Of a stretch of DNA of 55,383 nt, positions 1 to 9,566 are shown one piece after another. The translations under genes were made by a program, and so were the position numbers. This DNA is from Clostridiales bacterium (GTDB lineage: Bacteria; Bacillota; Sulfobacillia; RBS10-35): the NCBI GenBank assembly GCA_018729555.1, contig JAHHQG010000036.1, positions 1-55,383 of the forward strand, written 5' to 3'. The notes beneath the pieces were generated by a model. The model had not been told where the DNA came from and searched no databases. It saw only the letters and a program-made list of their open reading frames with translations. Every line of letters starts with the position of its first letter. Position 1 is the stretch's first letter.

Positions 1-554
1 ATGTTGGCGACCCTTGCCCGCACCGACTTGGTGCTCTTGGACTGGAACTTTTCCGCCTTCGGGCGAAGGGCCCTAGATACCCGATCCAGGTCCACCGACA
101 GCATCAGGGTGCCGTGGCTGAACATGCGGCCTCCGGTAGTGAACTGGGCGTTGCCGGAGATTTTCCGGTCCCCCACCTGGATATCGTTTCTTCCCGTGAG
201 CTCGGCCGGCACCCCCAGGGCCCTCAAGGCTTCCACCACGGGCTCCGTGAACTTCCGGAAGTTCATGAAGCTCTGGCCGTCATCTTTGGTGATGAAGCTG
301 AAATTGAGGTTCCCCCGATCGTGGTAAACGGCTCCCCCGCCCGAAAGGCGCCTCACCACGTGGATCCCGTGCTCCCGGCAATAGGCATCGTCGATCTCCT
401 CCAGGGTGTTCTGGTTCCGCCCGATGATGATGGAGGGATCGTTGATGTAGAAGAGGAGGTAGGTCTGTTCCTTGTCCAGGTGCCGGAGGATATACTCCTC
501 GATGGCCAGGTTGATGCGAGGGTCATAGATGGGCCCGTTCTCGACGAAAATCAC
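1..554 (-). CDS. lipoate-protein ligase, partial (3' end beyond window)
   Basis: Attaches lipoate (or octanoate) to lipoyl domains of 2-oxoacid dehydrogenases and GcvH through a lipoyl-AMP intermediate in the cytoplasm. The N-terminal ~184 residues are present; the gene runs off the left edge. It shows RRLSGGGAVYHD at about residues 68-79 and GDRKISGNAQ at about 128-137, whose lysine is the family's catalytic one. The start is GTG at 554, chosen because GGAGGT lies six bases upstream and the product begins MIFVENG at the usual place for the family. It lies 65 bp downstream of a paralogue read in the same direction, very similar in protein and with identical DNA stretches of more than 45 bp, so this is a tandem duplication. 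Family assignment is firm; which acyl group or target each copy prefers cannot be told. Confidence 0.88.
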   Translation of the reverse strand, partial: MIFVENGPIYDPRINLAIEEYILRHLDKEQTYLLFYINDPSIIIGRNQNTLEEIDDAYCREHGIHVVRRLSGGGAVYHDRGNLNFSFITKDDGQSFMNFRKFTEPVVEALRALGVPAELTGRNDIQVGDRKISGNAQFTTGGRMFSHGTLMLSVDLDRVSRALRPKAEKFQSKSTKSVRARVAN

Positions 555-619
555 GGCCGCACCTCCTTCAGCAGGTGATGCTACTCCCCATGTTGGACAT
601 CCATGTCCCGGTTCCTCCT

Positions 620-1603
620 TCAAAGGAGCTCCAGGAACGTATCCTGATCCAGGCCCGCGATATAGGCCTGGATGGGGATCTCCTTCAGAGCCTGCGCCAG
701 ATCCTCCCGGCGGTAGGGAAGGCCCGTGAGGAGCCGGGCCAGCTCCTCCACCGGCCGCTCGCCGAAGAAATCCCCGTAGATGGCGCAGCTCCGGATCACC
801 CCGTCTTCCACCCAGAGGCGCACATCCACGGTGCCGACGCCCTCCAGGCGGCGGACCGTCTGGGTGTTGAAGGCAGGCGAGCGGCCGAAGTTCCACTCCC
901 AGTTGTCGTAGCGCTCTCTCGCGATCCTTTGGATAGCCTCCCAATCCTTTGGGGTGAGCTCATAGGTCGGCGGCCTGGCGCCCTTGAAGATGTGGCGCAA
1001 GAGATGCTGTCGAAAGGCTTCCACGGAAAGAGGCTCGGGCAAAAACTCCTGGATGTTGGCGACCCTTGCCCGCACCGACTTGGTGCTCTTGGACTGGAAC
1101 TTTTCCGACCGGGGCTTGAGGGCTTTGGCCATCCGGTCGAGGTCCACCGAAAGGAGGAGGGTCCCGTGGGTCATGAGGCGGCCTCCTGAGGCGTACTGGG
1201 CATTGCCGGAGATCTTCCGATCCCCCACCTGGATGTCGTTCCTTCCGGTGAGGGCTGCCGGCACCCCTAGGGCTCTTAGAGCTTCCACCACCGGCTCCGT
1301 AAACTTGCGGAAGTTCATGAAGCTCTGGCCGTCATCTTTGGTGATGAAGCTGAAGCTGAGGTTTCCCCGGTCGGTGTAGACGGCTCCTCCGCCAGAAAGC
1401 CGCCGGACCACGTGGATCCCTTCCTTTCGGCAAAAGGCCTCGTCGATCTCTTCCCATGCGTTTTGGTGGCGACCGATGATGACCGACGGATCGTTGTTGT
1501 AAAAGAGGAGGTAATCCTCCTCCGGGTCCAACCGCAAAAGGTACTCCTCGATGGCCAAGTTGAGGGCCGGCACGTGAAGAGGCCCCTGATCCACGTACAG
1601 CAT
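620..1603 (-). CDS. lplA: lipoate-protein ligase (LplA/LplJ type)
   Basis: A 327-residue cytoplasmic ligase that activates lipoate with ATP and transfers it to lipoyl domains. It has the full LplJ layout: a catalytic domain with RRLSGGGAVY and GDRKISGNAQ (catalytic Lys), then the lipoate ligase C-terminal domain beginning near WNFGRSPAFN and ending AGLDQDTFLELL. An open frame extends upstream to 1804, but the start is placed at the ATG at 1603, because GGGAGGG sits six bases before it and MLYVDQGPLH matches family N-termini; an ATG two codons earlier (1609) is possible. It is the upstream member of a tandem pair with the gene ending at the left edge, probably co-transcribed. Two copies could divide lipoate salvage between different acceptor proteins; that is inference. 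Confidence 0.9.
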   Translation of the reverse strand: MLYVDQGPLHVPALNLAIEEYLLRLDPEEDYLLFYNNDPSVIIGRHQNAWEEIDEAFCRKEGIHVVRRLSGGGAVYTDRGNLSFSFITKDDGQSFMNFRKFTEPVVEALRALGVPAALTGRNDIQVGDRKISGNAQYASGGRLMTHGTLLLSVDLDRMAKALKPRSEKFQSKSTKSVRARVANIQEFLPEPLSVEAFRQHLLRHIFKGARPPTYELTPKDWEAIQRIARERYDNWEWNFGRSPAFNTQTVRRLEGVGTVDVRLWVEDGVIRSCAIYGDFFGERPVEELARLLTGLPYRREDLAQALKEIPIQAYIAGLDQDTFLELL

Positions 1604-1699
1604 GGCCATCCCTCCCGTCCCATTGTAGAAAAGAGGTTCTTTTGAGTCGCCCTGGCCTTCCCCCGCATATCCTGCCCCCGAGCCGGTACGTGGGAAAGG

Positions 1700-2494
1700 G
1701 TGAAGGCGGTGGGGATTCGGGTGCAAAAGTTCGGCGGCCGGAGCATGGCGGGGGATCTGCGCCTGGCCGCCCTCTGGGTGGTGGAAGCCTATGAGGAAGG
1801 CCACCAGGTGGCGGTGGTGGTCTCGGCTCCGGCGGGGGAGACCGACAGCCTCTTGCGGGCGGTTCCTCCAGGGGAAGGAGACCCAGACCCGGCCCGGCGC
1901 CGGGAAGTGGATGCCCTCTTGGTGACGGGGGAGCTCAAGGCCAGCGCCCTCATGGCCCTCACCCTTCAGAACCTGGGCCTCCCGGCCATATCCTTAAACG
2001 CTTATCAGGCCGGGATCCGGGCGGAAGGCCCCTTTGGCGACGGCTATCCTCTCCCTCCGGTGGGGGAGCACGTGAAAGCCCTTCTCAAGAAAGGGAAGGT
2101 GCCGGTGGTGGCGGGCTTTCAGGCCACCACCCCCGAGGGGGATTGGATCACCCTCGGAAGGGGAGGGTCCGATCTCACGGCGGTGGTCCTGGCCCATGCC
2201 TTAGGAGCCGACGTGTGCGAGATTTTCACCGACGTCCCGGGGGTCTACACCCATGATCCCCGGTCCCAGAGGCGCAGGGCCCAGCTTCTGCCCTTTCTCA
2301 CCTACGAAGAGATGCTGGACCTGGCGGAAAAGGGGGCCCGGGTCCTCCAGAAAAAAGCGGTGGAGTATGCCCGGGATACAGGCGTCCTTTTGCAGGTCCG
2401 TTCCACCTTCGCCCCCGGCCCGGGAACCCTGGTGGGCTCCCGCTTCACTCAGAAGCCTGGTCATCCCACCGAAAGAAGCGGGCCGAAAGGATGA
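1700..2494 (+). CDS. short aspartokinase-like amino-acid kinase without ACT domains
   Basis: Predicted to phosphorylate aspartate to aspartyl phosphate, the first step to lysine, threonine, methionine and diaminopimelate. The 264 residues cover only the amino-acid kinase domain: VQKFGGRS at the N-terminus, LLVTGE, GFQATTPEGDWITLGRGGSD in the middle and FTDVPGVYTHDPR near residue 180. The chain stops where the two ACT regulatory domains of usual aspartokinases (about 400 residues) would begin. The normally conserved KFGGTS reads KFGGRS, an Arg at a near-invariant position. The start is unclear: GTG at 1700 gives the longest product, while GTG 1709 suits the GGGAAAGG upstream better. Its 3' end overlaps the convergent ABC permease by 50 bp. 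It may be a feedback-free isoform or a kinase with another substrate. Confidence 0.75.
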   Translation: MKAVGIRVQKFGGRSMAGDLRLAALWVVEAYEEGHQVAVVVSAPAGETDSLLRAVPPGEGDPDPARRREVDALLVTGELKASALMALTLQNLGLPAISLNAYQAGIRAEGPFGDGYPLPPVGEHVKALLKKGKVPVVAGFQATTPEGDWITLGRGGSDLTAVVLAHALGADVCEIFTDVPGVYTHDPRSQRRRAQLLPFLTYEEMLDLAEKGARVLQKKAVEYARDTGVLLQVRSTFAPGPGTLVGSRFTQKPGHPTERSGPKG

Positions 2495-3209
2495 TGCAGC
2501 CCAGGCCAAAGAGGATGGCATAGAGGTTTTCGACCCTCAGAGCTCCCAGATCTTGCCCCAACCAGGCTGCGGCCATCAGCTTGACCCCTACGGTGGCGGG
2601 AAGCCATTGCGATACCTTCAGGAGCCCCTCGGGAAAAAGCTCCAGCGGCACGCCGGCTGCTCCTGAGAGGAACATCAAAGGAAAGCCCACCACAAAGCCT
2701 AACGCCCGGGCCATGCTGGAGGTGGTGGAGATCCCCGCCAGGAGGAAGGAAAAGGGATAAACCAGCAGAAGGGCCAGGAAAAAGGCCCACAAAAGAGCAC
2801 CGAGGGAGCCGTGGAAGCGAAGGCCGAAAAGAAGCTTTCCCAGAACCAGTAATAGAGCCACGGAGAAGAGGGTGACGATGAGGGCAGCCGCGGCCAGGCC
2901 CAGAAGGTACACCATGGGCCGCACGGGCGTGACGTGCAGGCGGCGCAAAAACCCTGATTCCCGTTCCGAAGCCACCTCGGGTGTGAAATCCAAAAACCCG
3001 ATGACGATGATGGCCAAAAGGATCAGGTCGGGGGCCATGAAGTCCACGTTCCGAAAGCCGGGCATCCCCGACTCGGCCCCGGCGGAAAAGATGGTGCCGA
3101 AGAGAAGGAGCATCAAGGGGGCCCAGAGGATGTCGAAGAATACGGCGATGGGCTCCCGCAACCGGACCCGCACGTGATGAAGGATCATGGCTTTAAGCCC
3201 TCTAAGCAT
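2445..3209 (-). CDS. ABC-2 type transporter permease
   Basis: Integral membrane half of an ABC exporter. The 254 residues contain about six hydrophobic segments: near residues 30-40, 60-75, 100-125, 130-160, 165-190 and 230-245. The cytoplasmic loop FTPEVASERESGFLRRLHVTP is typical of ABC-2 permeases of the DrrB/NatB/YhhJ kind. Its ATG overlaps the end of the ATPase gene by 8 bp, so the two are translationally coupled. The 3' end overlaps the convergent aspartokinase-like gene. The cargo (drug, lipid or ion) cannot be deduced. Confidence 0.88.
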   Translation of the reverse strand: MLRGLKAMILHHVRVRLREPIAVFFDILWAPLMLLLFGTIFSAGAESGMPGFRNVDFMAPDLILLAIIVIGFLDFTPEVASERESGFLRRLHVTPVRPMVYLLGLAAAALIVTLFSVALLLVLGKLLFGLRFHGSLGALLWAFFLALLLVYPFSFLLAGISTTSSMARALGFVVGFPLMFLSGAAGVPLELFPEGLLKVSQWLPATVGVKLMAAAWLGQDLGALRVENLYAILFGLGCIILSARFFRWDDQASE

Positions 3210-4137
3210 GGGAGTTCTCCACCTCCAGGGGTTTTCCCGTCAGGTTGAGGTAGACATCTTCCATGGAAGGTTGCTGGAGCTCCAGGGCCTGGAAATCCAT
3301 GTCCGTCGCGAGAAGCTGGTGCATGACCTGTGCTGCTTCCCGCATGTCCTTCAGGGGAAGGATGGCCTTGAGAGGGCCGCCGTCCTCATGGGACACCTTC
3401 TGCCAGGCCTTTCCCGGTAGAAGCCTTTCAGGATCCTCCCCGGGGCGCAGGTGAAGGATGAGACGGGGGGTTCCGCCGTAGGCGGCGATAAGCTCTTGGG
3501 GCGTGCCCATGGCGAGGATCTTACCCCCCGAAAGGATGGCCACCCGGTCCGCCAGGCGCTGGATTTCTTCCATGAAGTGGGTGGTCAAGAGGATGGTCTT
3601 TCCCTGTTTCTTTAGGTCTTCCACCAGGGACCACATGTGCCTTCTCCCTCGGGGGTCAAGGCCGGTGGTGAGCTCATCCAGGAAGATGACCTGCGGGTCG
3701 TTCACCAGGGCGAGGGCGATGAAAAGGCGCTGCTTTTCGCCTCCGGAAAGGCCTTGAAAATACCGGTTCTTCTTTTCCGCCAGCCCAACCTGTTCCAAGA
3801 GGGATTCCAGGGAAGGGACAGCCTTTTCGTAGAAGCTGGCGAAAAAGGAGAGGGCTTCCCCCACCTTCATCCGCGAAGGGAGGGTGGAGGTCTGCAGCTG
3901 CACCCCGATCCGCTCCCTAAGGGCATAGCCGTCCTCCTGGGGATCCATACCCAGCACGGAAACCCTCCCGGCCGTAGGTTTTCGGAGTCCGATGAGGCAT
4001 TCCACCGTGGTGGTTTTGCCTGCCCCGTTGGGGCCGACGATGCCGAAGATCTCCCCTTCTTCCACGGTGAACGAGATGGTGTCCACGGCCCGGAAGGATC
4101 CGTAGTCCTTCACCAGGCCTTCCACCTGGATGATCAA
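3202..4137 (-). CDS. ABC transporter ATP-binding protein (DrrA/CcmA-like)
   Basis: ATPase that powers the ABC-2 permease encoded next. Walker A GPNGAGKTTT, signature LSGGEKQR, Walker B VIFLDELTTGLDP and the switch histidine in TTHF are all present, followed by the ~90-residue C-terminal extension seen in DrrA-like proteins. In Walker B the usual DEPT reads DELT. The start is put at the TTG at 4137 rather than the upstream 4197, because a near-perfect AAGGAGGCGATC precedes it and the product then begins MIIQVEGLVKDYG as in the family (311 residues). The 158-bp gap to divergent hutU should hold both promoters; a TTGACA lies on the minus strand at 4197-4192 but has no good -10 partner. Confidence 0.9.
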   Translation of the reverse strand: MIIQVEGLVKDYGSFRAVDTISFTVEEGEIFGIVGPNGAGKTTTVECLIGLRKPTAGRVSVLGMDPQEDGYALRERIGVQLQTSTLPSRMKVGEALSFFASFYEKAVPSLESLLEQVGLAEKKNRYFQGLSGGEKQRLFIALALVNDPQVIFLDELTTGLDPRGRRHMWSLVEDLKKQGKTILLTTHFMEEIQRLADRVAILSGGKILAMGTPQELIAAYGGTPRLILHLRPGEDPERLLPGKAWQKVSHEDGGPLKAILPLKDMREAAQVMHQLLATDMDFQALELQQPSMEDVYLNLTGKPLEVENSHA

Positions 4138-4295
4138 GGGATCGCCTCCTTCTTGCGTTCTGACTCCCACACTGGAGAAGAGTTCCTTTTGTGTCAATTG
4201 AAAAAACCGCGACAGAAAGCCAGGTGCAGATACCGGGATGAGGGTCCTTTTCCCGGCGGGGCTTGGGATATGCTGAGAGGAAGAGGAGGGAAACC

Positions 4296-5978
4296 GTGGT
4301 CCAAAAAGAGGTGATCCGGGCTCCCCGCGGCCCCAAGCTGCGATGCCGCTCGTGGCAGACGGAAGCCGCCTTGAGGATGCTCATGAACAACCTCGACCCC
4401 GATGTGGCCGAGAAACCCGATGAGCTCATCGTCTACGGGGGAACAGGCCGGGCCGCCCGCAGCTGGGAGGCCTTTTGGGCCATCGTCCATGCTCTAGAAC
4501 ATCTGGAGGAAGACGAAACCCTCTTGGTCCAGTCGGGAAAGCCCGTGGGGATCTTCAAGACCCACCCCATGGCCCCCCGGGTCCTCATCGCCAATGCCCT
4601 CCTGGTGCCCGCCTGGTCCCGTTTGGAGGAGTTCCAGCGCCTCGAGAAGATGGGCCTGACCATGTACGGCCAGATGACGGCCGGCTCCTGGATCTACATC
4701 GGGAGCCAGGGGATCATCCAGGGGACGTATGAAACCCTGGCAGAAGTGGGCCGCCAGCACTTCGGAGGGGACCTTCGCGGAAGGCTGGTCCTCACGGCAG
4801 GGCTGGGCGGCATGGGAGGGGCCCAGCCCCTGGCCATCACCATGAACGGGGCCGTGGGCCTGGTGGTGGAGGTGGACGAAGGGCGCATCCGGCGCCGCCA
4901 TACCATGGGCTACCTGGACCGGTGGACGGCGTCTTTGGATGAGGCCCTCTTATGGGTGGAAGAAGCCCGGCGGAAGAAAGAACCCCTTTCCGTCGGCCTT
5001 CTTGGGAATGCCGCCGAGATCTTTCCCCTCCTCCTGGAGCGGAATATCATCCCCGACATCGTGACGGACCAGACGTCCGCCCACGATCCCCTGGAGGGCT
5101 ACATCCCGGCGGGGTTTTCCCTGGCGGAAGCGGCCGACCTTCGAAAGAAGGATCCCGAGGCGTATATCCAGAGGGCCCGGTCCTCCATGGCCCGCCATGT
5201 GGAGGCCATGGTGGGGATGAAAGAGAGGGGGGCCGTCGCCTTCGACTACGGTAACAACCTCCGGGAACAGGCGGCCCTGGGAGGCCTTCCCCGGGAAAGG
5301 GCCTTCTCGTACCCCGGCTTTGTCCCCGCCTACATCCGGCCCCTTTTCTGCGAGGGGAAGGGTCCCTTCCGCTGGGTGGCCCTCTCCGGGGACCCGGAGG
5401 ATATCTACCGCACCGACGAAGCCCTCATGGAGCTTTTCCCCGAGGATGAACATCTTCGCCGCTGGCTCACCATGGCCCGGGAGAAGATCCCCTTCCAGGG
5501 GCTTCCCGCCCGCATCTGCTGGCTGGGATACGGGGAGCGGGCGAAAGCCGGCCTTCTCTTCAACGAAATGGTCCGGAAGGGGGAGCTCAAGGCCCCCATC
5601 GTCATCGGGCGGGACCACCTGGATGCCGGTTCCGTGGCTTCCCCCTACCGGGAGACGGAAGGGATGAAGGACGGCTCCGACGCCATCGCCGACTGGCCCA
5701 TCTTAAACGCCCTTCTCAACACAGCGGCCGGGGCTACGTGGGTCTCCGTCCACCACGGAGGGGGCGTAGGCATCGGCTACTCTCTCCATGCCGGCATGGT
5801 GGTGGTGGCCGACGGCACCGATGAAGCTGCCCAGCGCCTGGAGCGGGTCCTCACCGCCGACCCCGGCATCGGGGTCATCCGCCATGCCGACGCCGGGTAC
5901 GAGAAAGCCATCCAGGTGGCCCGGGAGAGGGGCCTCCGCATGCCCATGGAGGAATTTAGGCAGGGAGGGAATCCATGA
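4296..5978 (+). CDS. hutU: urocanate hydratase
   Basis: Second enzyme of histidine degradation: hydrates urocanate to imidazolonepropionate with tightly bound NAD+ as electrophile, in the cytoplasm. The 560-residue length fits the family. Seen: [14 protein letters not shown] near the N-terminus, NAD-binding [18 protein letters not shown], the region [13 protein letters not shown] with the likely catalytic cysteine, and [16 protein letters not shown]. The start is GTG 4296, preceded by AGGAGG; the frame also opens at 4263 without a ribosome site. It overlaps the aldo/keto reductase start by 4 bp. hutI and hutG follow 5.4 kb downstream on the same strand. Histidase (hutH) is not in the window. 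Confidence 0.97.
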   Translation: MVQKEVIRAPRGPKLRCRSWQTEAALRMLMNNLDPDVAEKPDELIVYGGTGRAARSWEAFWAIVHALEHLEEDETLLVQSGKPVGIFKTHPMAPRVLIANALLVPAWSRLEEFQRLEKMGLTMYGQMTAGSWIYIGSQGIIQGTYETLAEVGRQHFGGDLRGRLVLTAGLGGMGGAQPLAITMNGAVGLVVEVDEGRIRRRHTMGYLDRWTASLDEALLWVEEARRKKEPLSVGLLGNAAEIFPLLLERNIIPDIVTDQTSAHDPLEGYIPAGFSLAEAADLRKKDPEAYIQRARSSMARHVEAMVGMKERGAVAFDYGNNLREQAALGGLPRERAFSYPGFVPAYIRPLFCEGKGPFRWVALSGDPEDIYRTDEALMELFPEDEHLRRWLTMAREKIPFQGLPARICWLGYGERAKAGLLFNEMVRKGELKAPIVIGRDHLDAGSVASPYRETEGMKDGSDAIADWPILNALLNTAAGATWVSVHHGGGVGIGYSLHAGMVVVADGTDEAAQRLERVLTADPGIGVIRHADAGYEKAIQVARERGLRMPMEEFRQGGNP

Positions 5979-6922
5979 AGTATCGCTTTTTGGGAAAGAC
6001 GGGCCTGAAGGTTTCCGTCTACGCCCTGGGCACCAACTCCTTTGGCGGAAGGGCCGACAAGGAAACCTCCATCCGCATCATCCATCATGCCCTGGATCAC
6101 GGGGTGAACTTCATCGATACGGCCGACATCTACACCGACGGCCAGTCGGAAGCCATCATCGGAGAGGCCCTAGAGGGCAGGCGCCACGAAGTGGTCCTCA
6201 CCACCAAGGTGGGGATGCGCATCGGCCAGGGTCCCAACGACGAGTCCTCCTCCCGGTGGCATATCTTCCGCCAGGTGGAAAAGAGTCTCCAGAGGCTGAA
6301 GACCGACTACATCGACCTCTACCAGATCCATCGCTTCGATCCCCATACGCCTGTGGAAGAAACCTTGCGGGCGCTGGAGGATCTTCGGCGCCAGGGAAAG
6401 ATCCTCTATGCCGGCGCCTCCAACTTTGCCGCCTGGCAGCTCATGAAAGCCCTGGGCCTCAGCGAACGGCTGAATCTCATCCGCTACGAATCCATCCAGA
6501 TGGGGTACTCTCTCATCGACCGGCGCATCGAGGACGAGATGGTGCCCCTTGCCCTGGAGGAAAAGGTGGGGATCCTCTGCTATTACCCGTTGGGAGGAGG
6601 TATCCTTACCGGAAAGTACCGGAAAGGGGAAGCGCCGCCGCCCGGCTCCCGCGCCGTGACCCAACCCCGCTTTGCCCAGCGCCTCACCGACCGGAGCCTC
6701 GCCATCGCGGAAAAAGTTTCGGAGCTGGCGGCCCAGATGGGGGTGACGCCTTCCCAGCTGAGCCTGGCTTGGGTTATGGCCAAGCCTGGCGTCACCAGCG
6801 TCCTGGTGGGGGCCACTCGGGTGGAGCAGCAGGAGGAAAACCTAAAGGCGGTGGATCTGGAAATCCCCGAGGAGGTCATGGACCAGCTGGACCGGATCTC
6901 CGATCCTCATGGTCCAGCCTGA
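5975..6922 (+). CDS. aldo/keto reductase
   Basis: NADPH-dependent carbonyl reductase of the AKR superfamily, 315 residues, cytoplasmic. The catalytic tetrad is visible: Asp and Tyr in [11 protein letters not shown], Lys in LTTKVG, His in DLYQIHRFD. The cofactor-binding end reads [15 protein letters not shown]. The ATG overlaps the hutU stop (ATGA), so it is coupled to hutU, but no step of the histidine pathway needs such an enzyme; its substrate is unknown. The 3' end overlaps the convergent M20 gene by 47 bp. Confidence 0.93.
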   Translation: MKYRFLGKTGLKVSVYALGTNSFGGRADKETSIRIIHHALDHGVNFIDTADIYTDGQSEAIIGEALEGRRHEVVLTTKVGMRIGQGPNDESSSRWHIFRQVEKSLQRLKTDYIDLYQIHRFDPHTPVEETLRALEDLRRQGKILYAGASNFAAWQLMKALGLSERLNLIRYESIQMGYSLIDRRIEDEMVPLALEEKVGILCYYPLGGGILTGKYRKGEAPPPGSRAVTQPRFAQRLTDRSLAIAEKVSELAAQMGVTPSQLSLAWVMAKPGVTSVLVGATRVEQQEENLKAVDLEIPEEVMDQLDRISDPHGPA

Positions 6923-8159
6923 GGAGGACGTCCCTCAGGACCCGGGCGCCCAGGGCCATGTGGCGGACATCGGCCCATTCCTCCGCCACATGGCTCTTTC
7001 CTCCCCGGCAAGGGATGAAGACCATGGCCATAGGGCCCAAGGCTGCCATGTGCATGGCATCGTGGCCTGCGCCGCTGGGAAGCTCCAGGAAGGAAAGGCC
7101 CCTTTTCTCGGCGGCTTCTTTCAAGAGGTCCATCAATCGGGGGTCGCTCAGGGTAGGGGGCAGCCGGTCCGTTCGCTCCCCCCGGAGGGTCACCCCTCGG
7201 CGTTCTTCCACCCTCTCGAGGATGGTCCGGAGGGCCCTTTCCCCTTCTTCCAGGGCCTCATGGGCGAGGGAGCGCATCTCCAGGACGGCCTCCACCCTCC
7301 CCGGGATCACGTTCTCATGGTTGGGGTGGACCTTCACCCAGCCCATGGTGGCGACGAAGGGAACCTCTTCGGCTTTCCTTCGAGCAAAGGCCTCCACCTC
7401 CAGGAGGACCTCCGCCAGGGCCAGCAGGCTGTCTTTGCGCTCCTTCATGGGGACGGTCCCGGCATGGCCCTGCTCCCCTCGGACCTCCAGGCGGTAGCGG
7501 TCGATCCCCACGATGCCCGTCACGATGCCCAGGGGTACGCCGGCCCGCTCCAGGAGGGGGCCCTGCTCGATGTGAAGCTCTAGATAGGCGGCGATGGCCC
7601 CGGGGGGGAGGAGGGGTTCCCCTAACTGTTGGGGCTTCCCTCCCATCCGGGCGATGGCCTCTCTCAGGGTTTCCCCTTCTTCGTTCCTTCGCTCCAGATC
7701 CTCTTTGCGGAGGCGCCCGGCCATGGCCCGGCTCCCCACGGTGGAAGGGCCGTAGGGGCTAGGCTCTTCCGCCAGGAAATCCACCACCCAAAGGGGATGG
7801 CGAAGGACATGGCCGTCTTCGAAGAGGGAGCGGGCCACCTCCAGGGCCGTCACCACCCCGGCGGTGCCGTCGAACCGGCCCCCTCCCTCCACGGTGTCGA
7901 TGTGGCTTCCCATGATGAGGGGCGGAAGGCCCGCCTCGGCTCCTTCCCTCACCCCGATGAGGTTGGCGGCTTCATCCAAACGAGGGGAGAGGCCGGCCTC
8001 TTTCATAGCCTTCCAGAGCCACTGGCGAGCTTTTTCATAAAGGGGCGAGAAGGAGCGCCGGGTATAGGGTTTTTCCGGATCGGTGAAGCTCGAAAGAATC
8101 TCGAGGTCCTTTTGCATCCGCTCAAAAGAGATAGGCAAAGGGATCGTCCTTTCCCGCAT
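6876..8159 (-). CDS. M20 family amidohydrolase (allantoate amidohydrolase / N-carbamoyl-amino acid hydrolase type)
   Basis: Binuclear-metal hydrolase of the hydantoinase/carbamoylase branch of M20; it removes carbamoyl or ureido groups from N-substituted amino acids. Up to 427 residues. Metal ligands seen: His and Asp in GSHIDTVEGGGRFDG, Glu in LAEEPSPYGP, His in ELHIEQGP, His in GKSHVAEEW. The lid dimerisation domain carries EVRGEQGHAGTVPM. The start is uncertain: ATG 8159 has no ribosome site, while a TTG at 8138 is preceded by AAAGGACGATC. It lies inside the hut neighbourhood but on the other strand, divergent from rarA. A role on a histidine- or purine-derived ureido compound is possible but not shown. 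Confidence 0.88.
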   Translation of the reverse strand: MRERTIPLPISFERMQKDLEILSSFTDPEKPYTRRSFSPLYEKARQWLWKAMKEAGLSPRLDEAANLIGVREGAEAGLPPLIMGSHIDTVEGGGRFDGTAGVVTALEVARSLFEDGHVLRHPLWVVDFLAEEPSPYGPSTVGSRAMAGRLRKEDLERRNEEGETLREAIARMGGKPQQLGEPLLPPGAIAAYLELHIEQGPLLERAGVPLGIVTGIVGIDRYRLEVRGEQGHAGTVPMKERKDSLLALAEVLLEVEAFARRKAEEVPFVATMGWVKVHPNHENVIPGRVEAVLEMRSLAHEALEEGERALRTILERVEERRGVTLRGERTDRLPPTLSDPRLMDLLKEAAEKRGLSFLELPSGAGHDAMHMAALGPMAMVFIPCRGGKSHVAEEWADVRHMALGARVLRDVLLRLDHEDRRSGPAGP

Positions 8160-8188
8160 GATGGTACCAAAGGGAGGAGGGGAGAAGG

Positions 8189-9553
8189 GTGGATCTTTTC
8201 AGCCTTCACGGAGAAAAAGAGCGGGAGAAGCGGGCTCCTCTGGCGGATCGCTTGAGGCCCCGATCCCTCGATGAGGTCCTGGGTCAGGAGAAGATCATCG
8301 GACCCGGCACCCTCCTTCGCCGGATGCTGGAGCAGGGGAAGATCCCCTCCCTCATCCTCTGGGGACCTCCCGGATCGGGGAAGACCACCCTCGCCCGGCT
8401 CATGGCCAGCATGACGGGGGCCCATCTCATCGCCCTGAGCGCCGTTTCCGCAGGGGTGCCCGACATCCGCAAAGCGGTGGCGGAGGCCAAGGAGCGCCTC
8501 GCCATGCAGGGCCAGCCCACCCTCCTCTTCATCGATGAGATCCACCGCTTTAACAAAGCTCAGCAGGATGCCCTTCTTCCCTTTGTGGAAGACGGCACCC
8601 TCACCCTTATCGGGGCCACCACGGAAAATCCCTTCTTTCACGTAAATTCGGCCCTCCTCTCCCGAAGCCACCTCTTCCAGCTGGAACCCCTATCGGAAGA
8701 GGACCTGAAGAAGCTTTTGGAACGGGCCCTCACCCATCCCCGAGGCCTGAAGGATGAAAAGGTGGTCCTGGAGGAGGATGCCTTGGAGCACCTGGTGAGG
8801 AGCGCCCGGGGGGATGCCCGCCGGCTTTTGAATGCCCTCGAACTGGCGGCCATGGGAGCGCCCCGGAGCCCTTCGGGGGAAAAGGTCATCACCCTCTCCG
8901 TGGCGGAAGAAGCCATGCAAAGGAGCGCCGTCATCTATGACGATACGGGTGACCAGCATTACGACACCATTTCCGCCTTCATCAAGTCGGTGCGGGGCAG
9001 CGACCCCGATGCCGCCCTCTACTGGCTGGCGAAGATGCTGGACGGCGGGGAAGATCCCCTCTTCATCGCCCGCCGCCTCGTGATCCTCGCCTCGGAAGAC
9101 ATCGGCAATGCCGCTCCCGAAGGCCTTCCCCTGGCGGTGGCCGCCTACCTGGCGGTGGAGCGCATCGGCCTTCCCGAAGGGCGGATTCCCCTGGCCCAGG
9201 CGACTGTCTTCCTGGCCCTGGCTCCCAAATCCAACTCCAGCTATGTGGCCCTGGAACGGTATCTCGCCCACATCAAGAAGGAGGGGGCAGCCCCCGTCCC
9301 CCTTCACCTCCGGGATGCCCATTACCCCGGAGCCCGCATCCTGGGATACGGGAAGGATTACCTCTACCCCCACAGCTATCCCGGCCACTTCGTCCGCCAG
9401 CCATACCTTCCCCCCGGAGTACCTCGCTTCTACCAGCCGGGGGAGCTGGGGTGGGAAGGGACCTACGGGCCGGCGGTCAAGGAGATGTGGGAAAGGTCAG
9501 ACGGTGGGGAAGAAGACCGGGGATCGCAGGAGGAACGGTCCCATCAGCCCTGA
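8189..9553 (+). CDS. rarA: replication-associated recombination protein A (RarA/MgsA AAA+ ATPase)
   Basis: Cytoplasmic AAA+ ATPase of the clamp-loader clade that acts at stalled replication forks. 454 residues. N-terminal LADRLRPRSLDEVLGQE, Walker A GPPGSGKTT, Walker B LLFIDEIHRFNKAQQD, sensor I IGATTENPFF, arginine-finger region LLSRSHLFQLEPL, and the family-specific C-terminal domain including SDPDAALYWLAKML and the end DAHYPGARILGYGKDY. The start is GTG 8189 behind GGGAGGAGGGG. It diverges from the M20 gene and converges on the DUF1861 gene with only 13 bp between the ends. Confidence 0.96.
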   Translation: MDLFSLHGEKEREKRAPLADRLRPRSLDEVLGQEKIIGPGTLLRRMLEQGKIPSLILWGPPGSGKTTLARLMASMTGAHLIALSAVSAGVPDIRKAVAEAKERLAMQGQPTLLFIDEIHRFNKAQQDALLPFVEDGTLTLIGATTENPFFHVNSALLSRSHLFQLEPLSEEDLKKLLERALTHPRGLKDEKVVLEEDALEHLVRSARGDARRLLNALELAAMGAPRSPSGEKVITLSVAEEAMQRSAVIYDDTGDQHYDTISAFIKSVRGSDPDAALYWLAKMLDGGEDPLFIARRLVILASEDIGNAAPEGLPLAVAAYLAVERIGLPEGRIPLAQATVFLALAPKSNSSYVALERYLAHIKKEGAAPVPLHLRDAHYPGARILGYGKDYLYPHSYPGHFVRQPYLPPGVPRFYQPGELGWEGTYGPAVKEMWERSDGGEEDRGSQEERSHQP

Positions 9554-9566
9554 AGGGTTCGATGGG

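Noticed and set aside
4138-4295. Hut operator or catabolite-repression site between the ABC genes and hutU
   Set aside because: No convincing inverted repeat or cre-like sequence was found; only a lone TTGACA without a -10.
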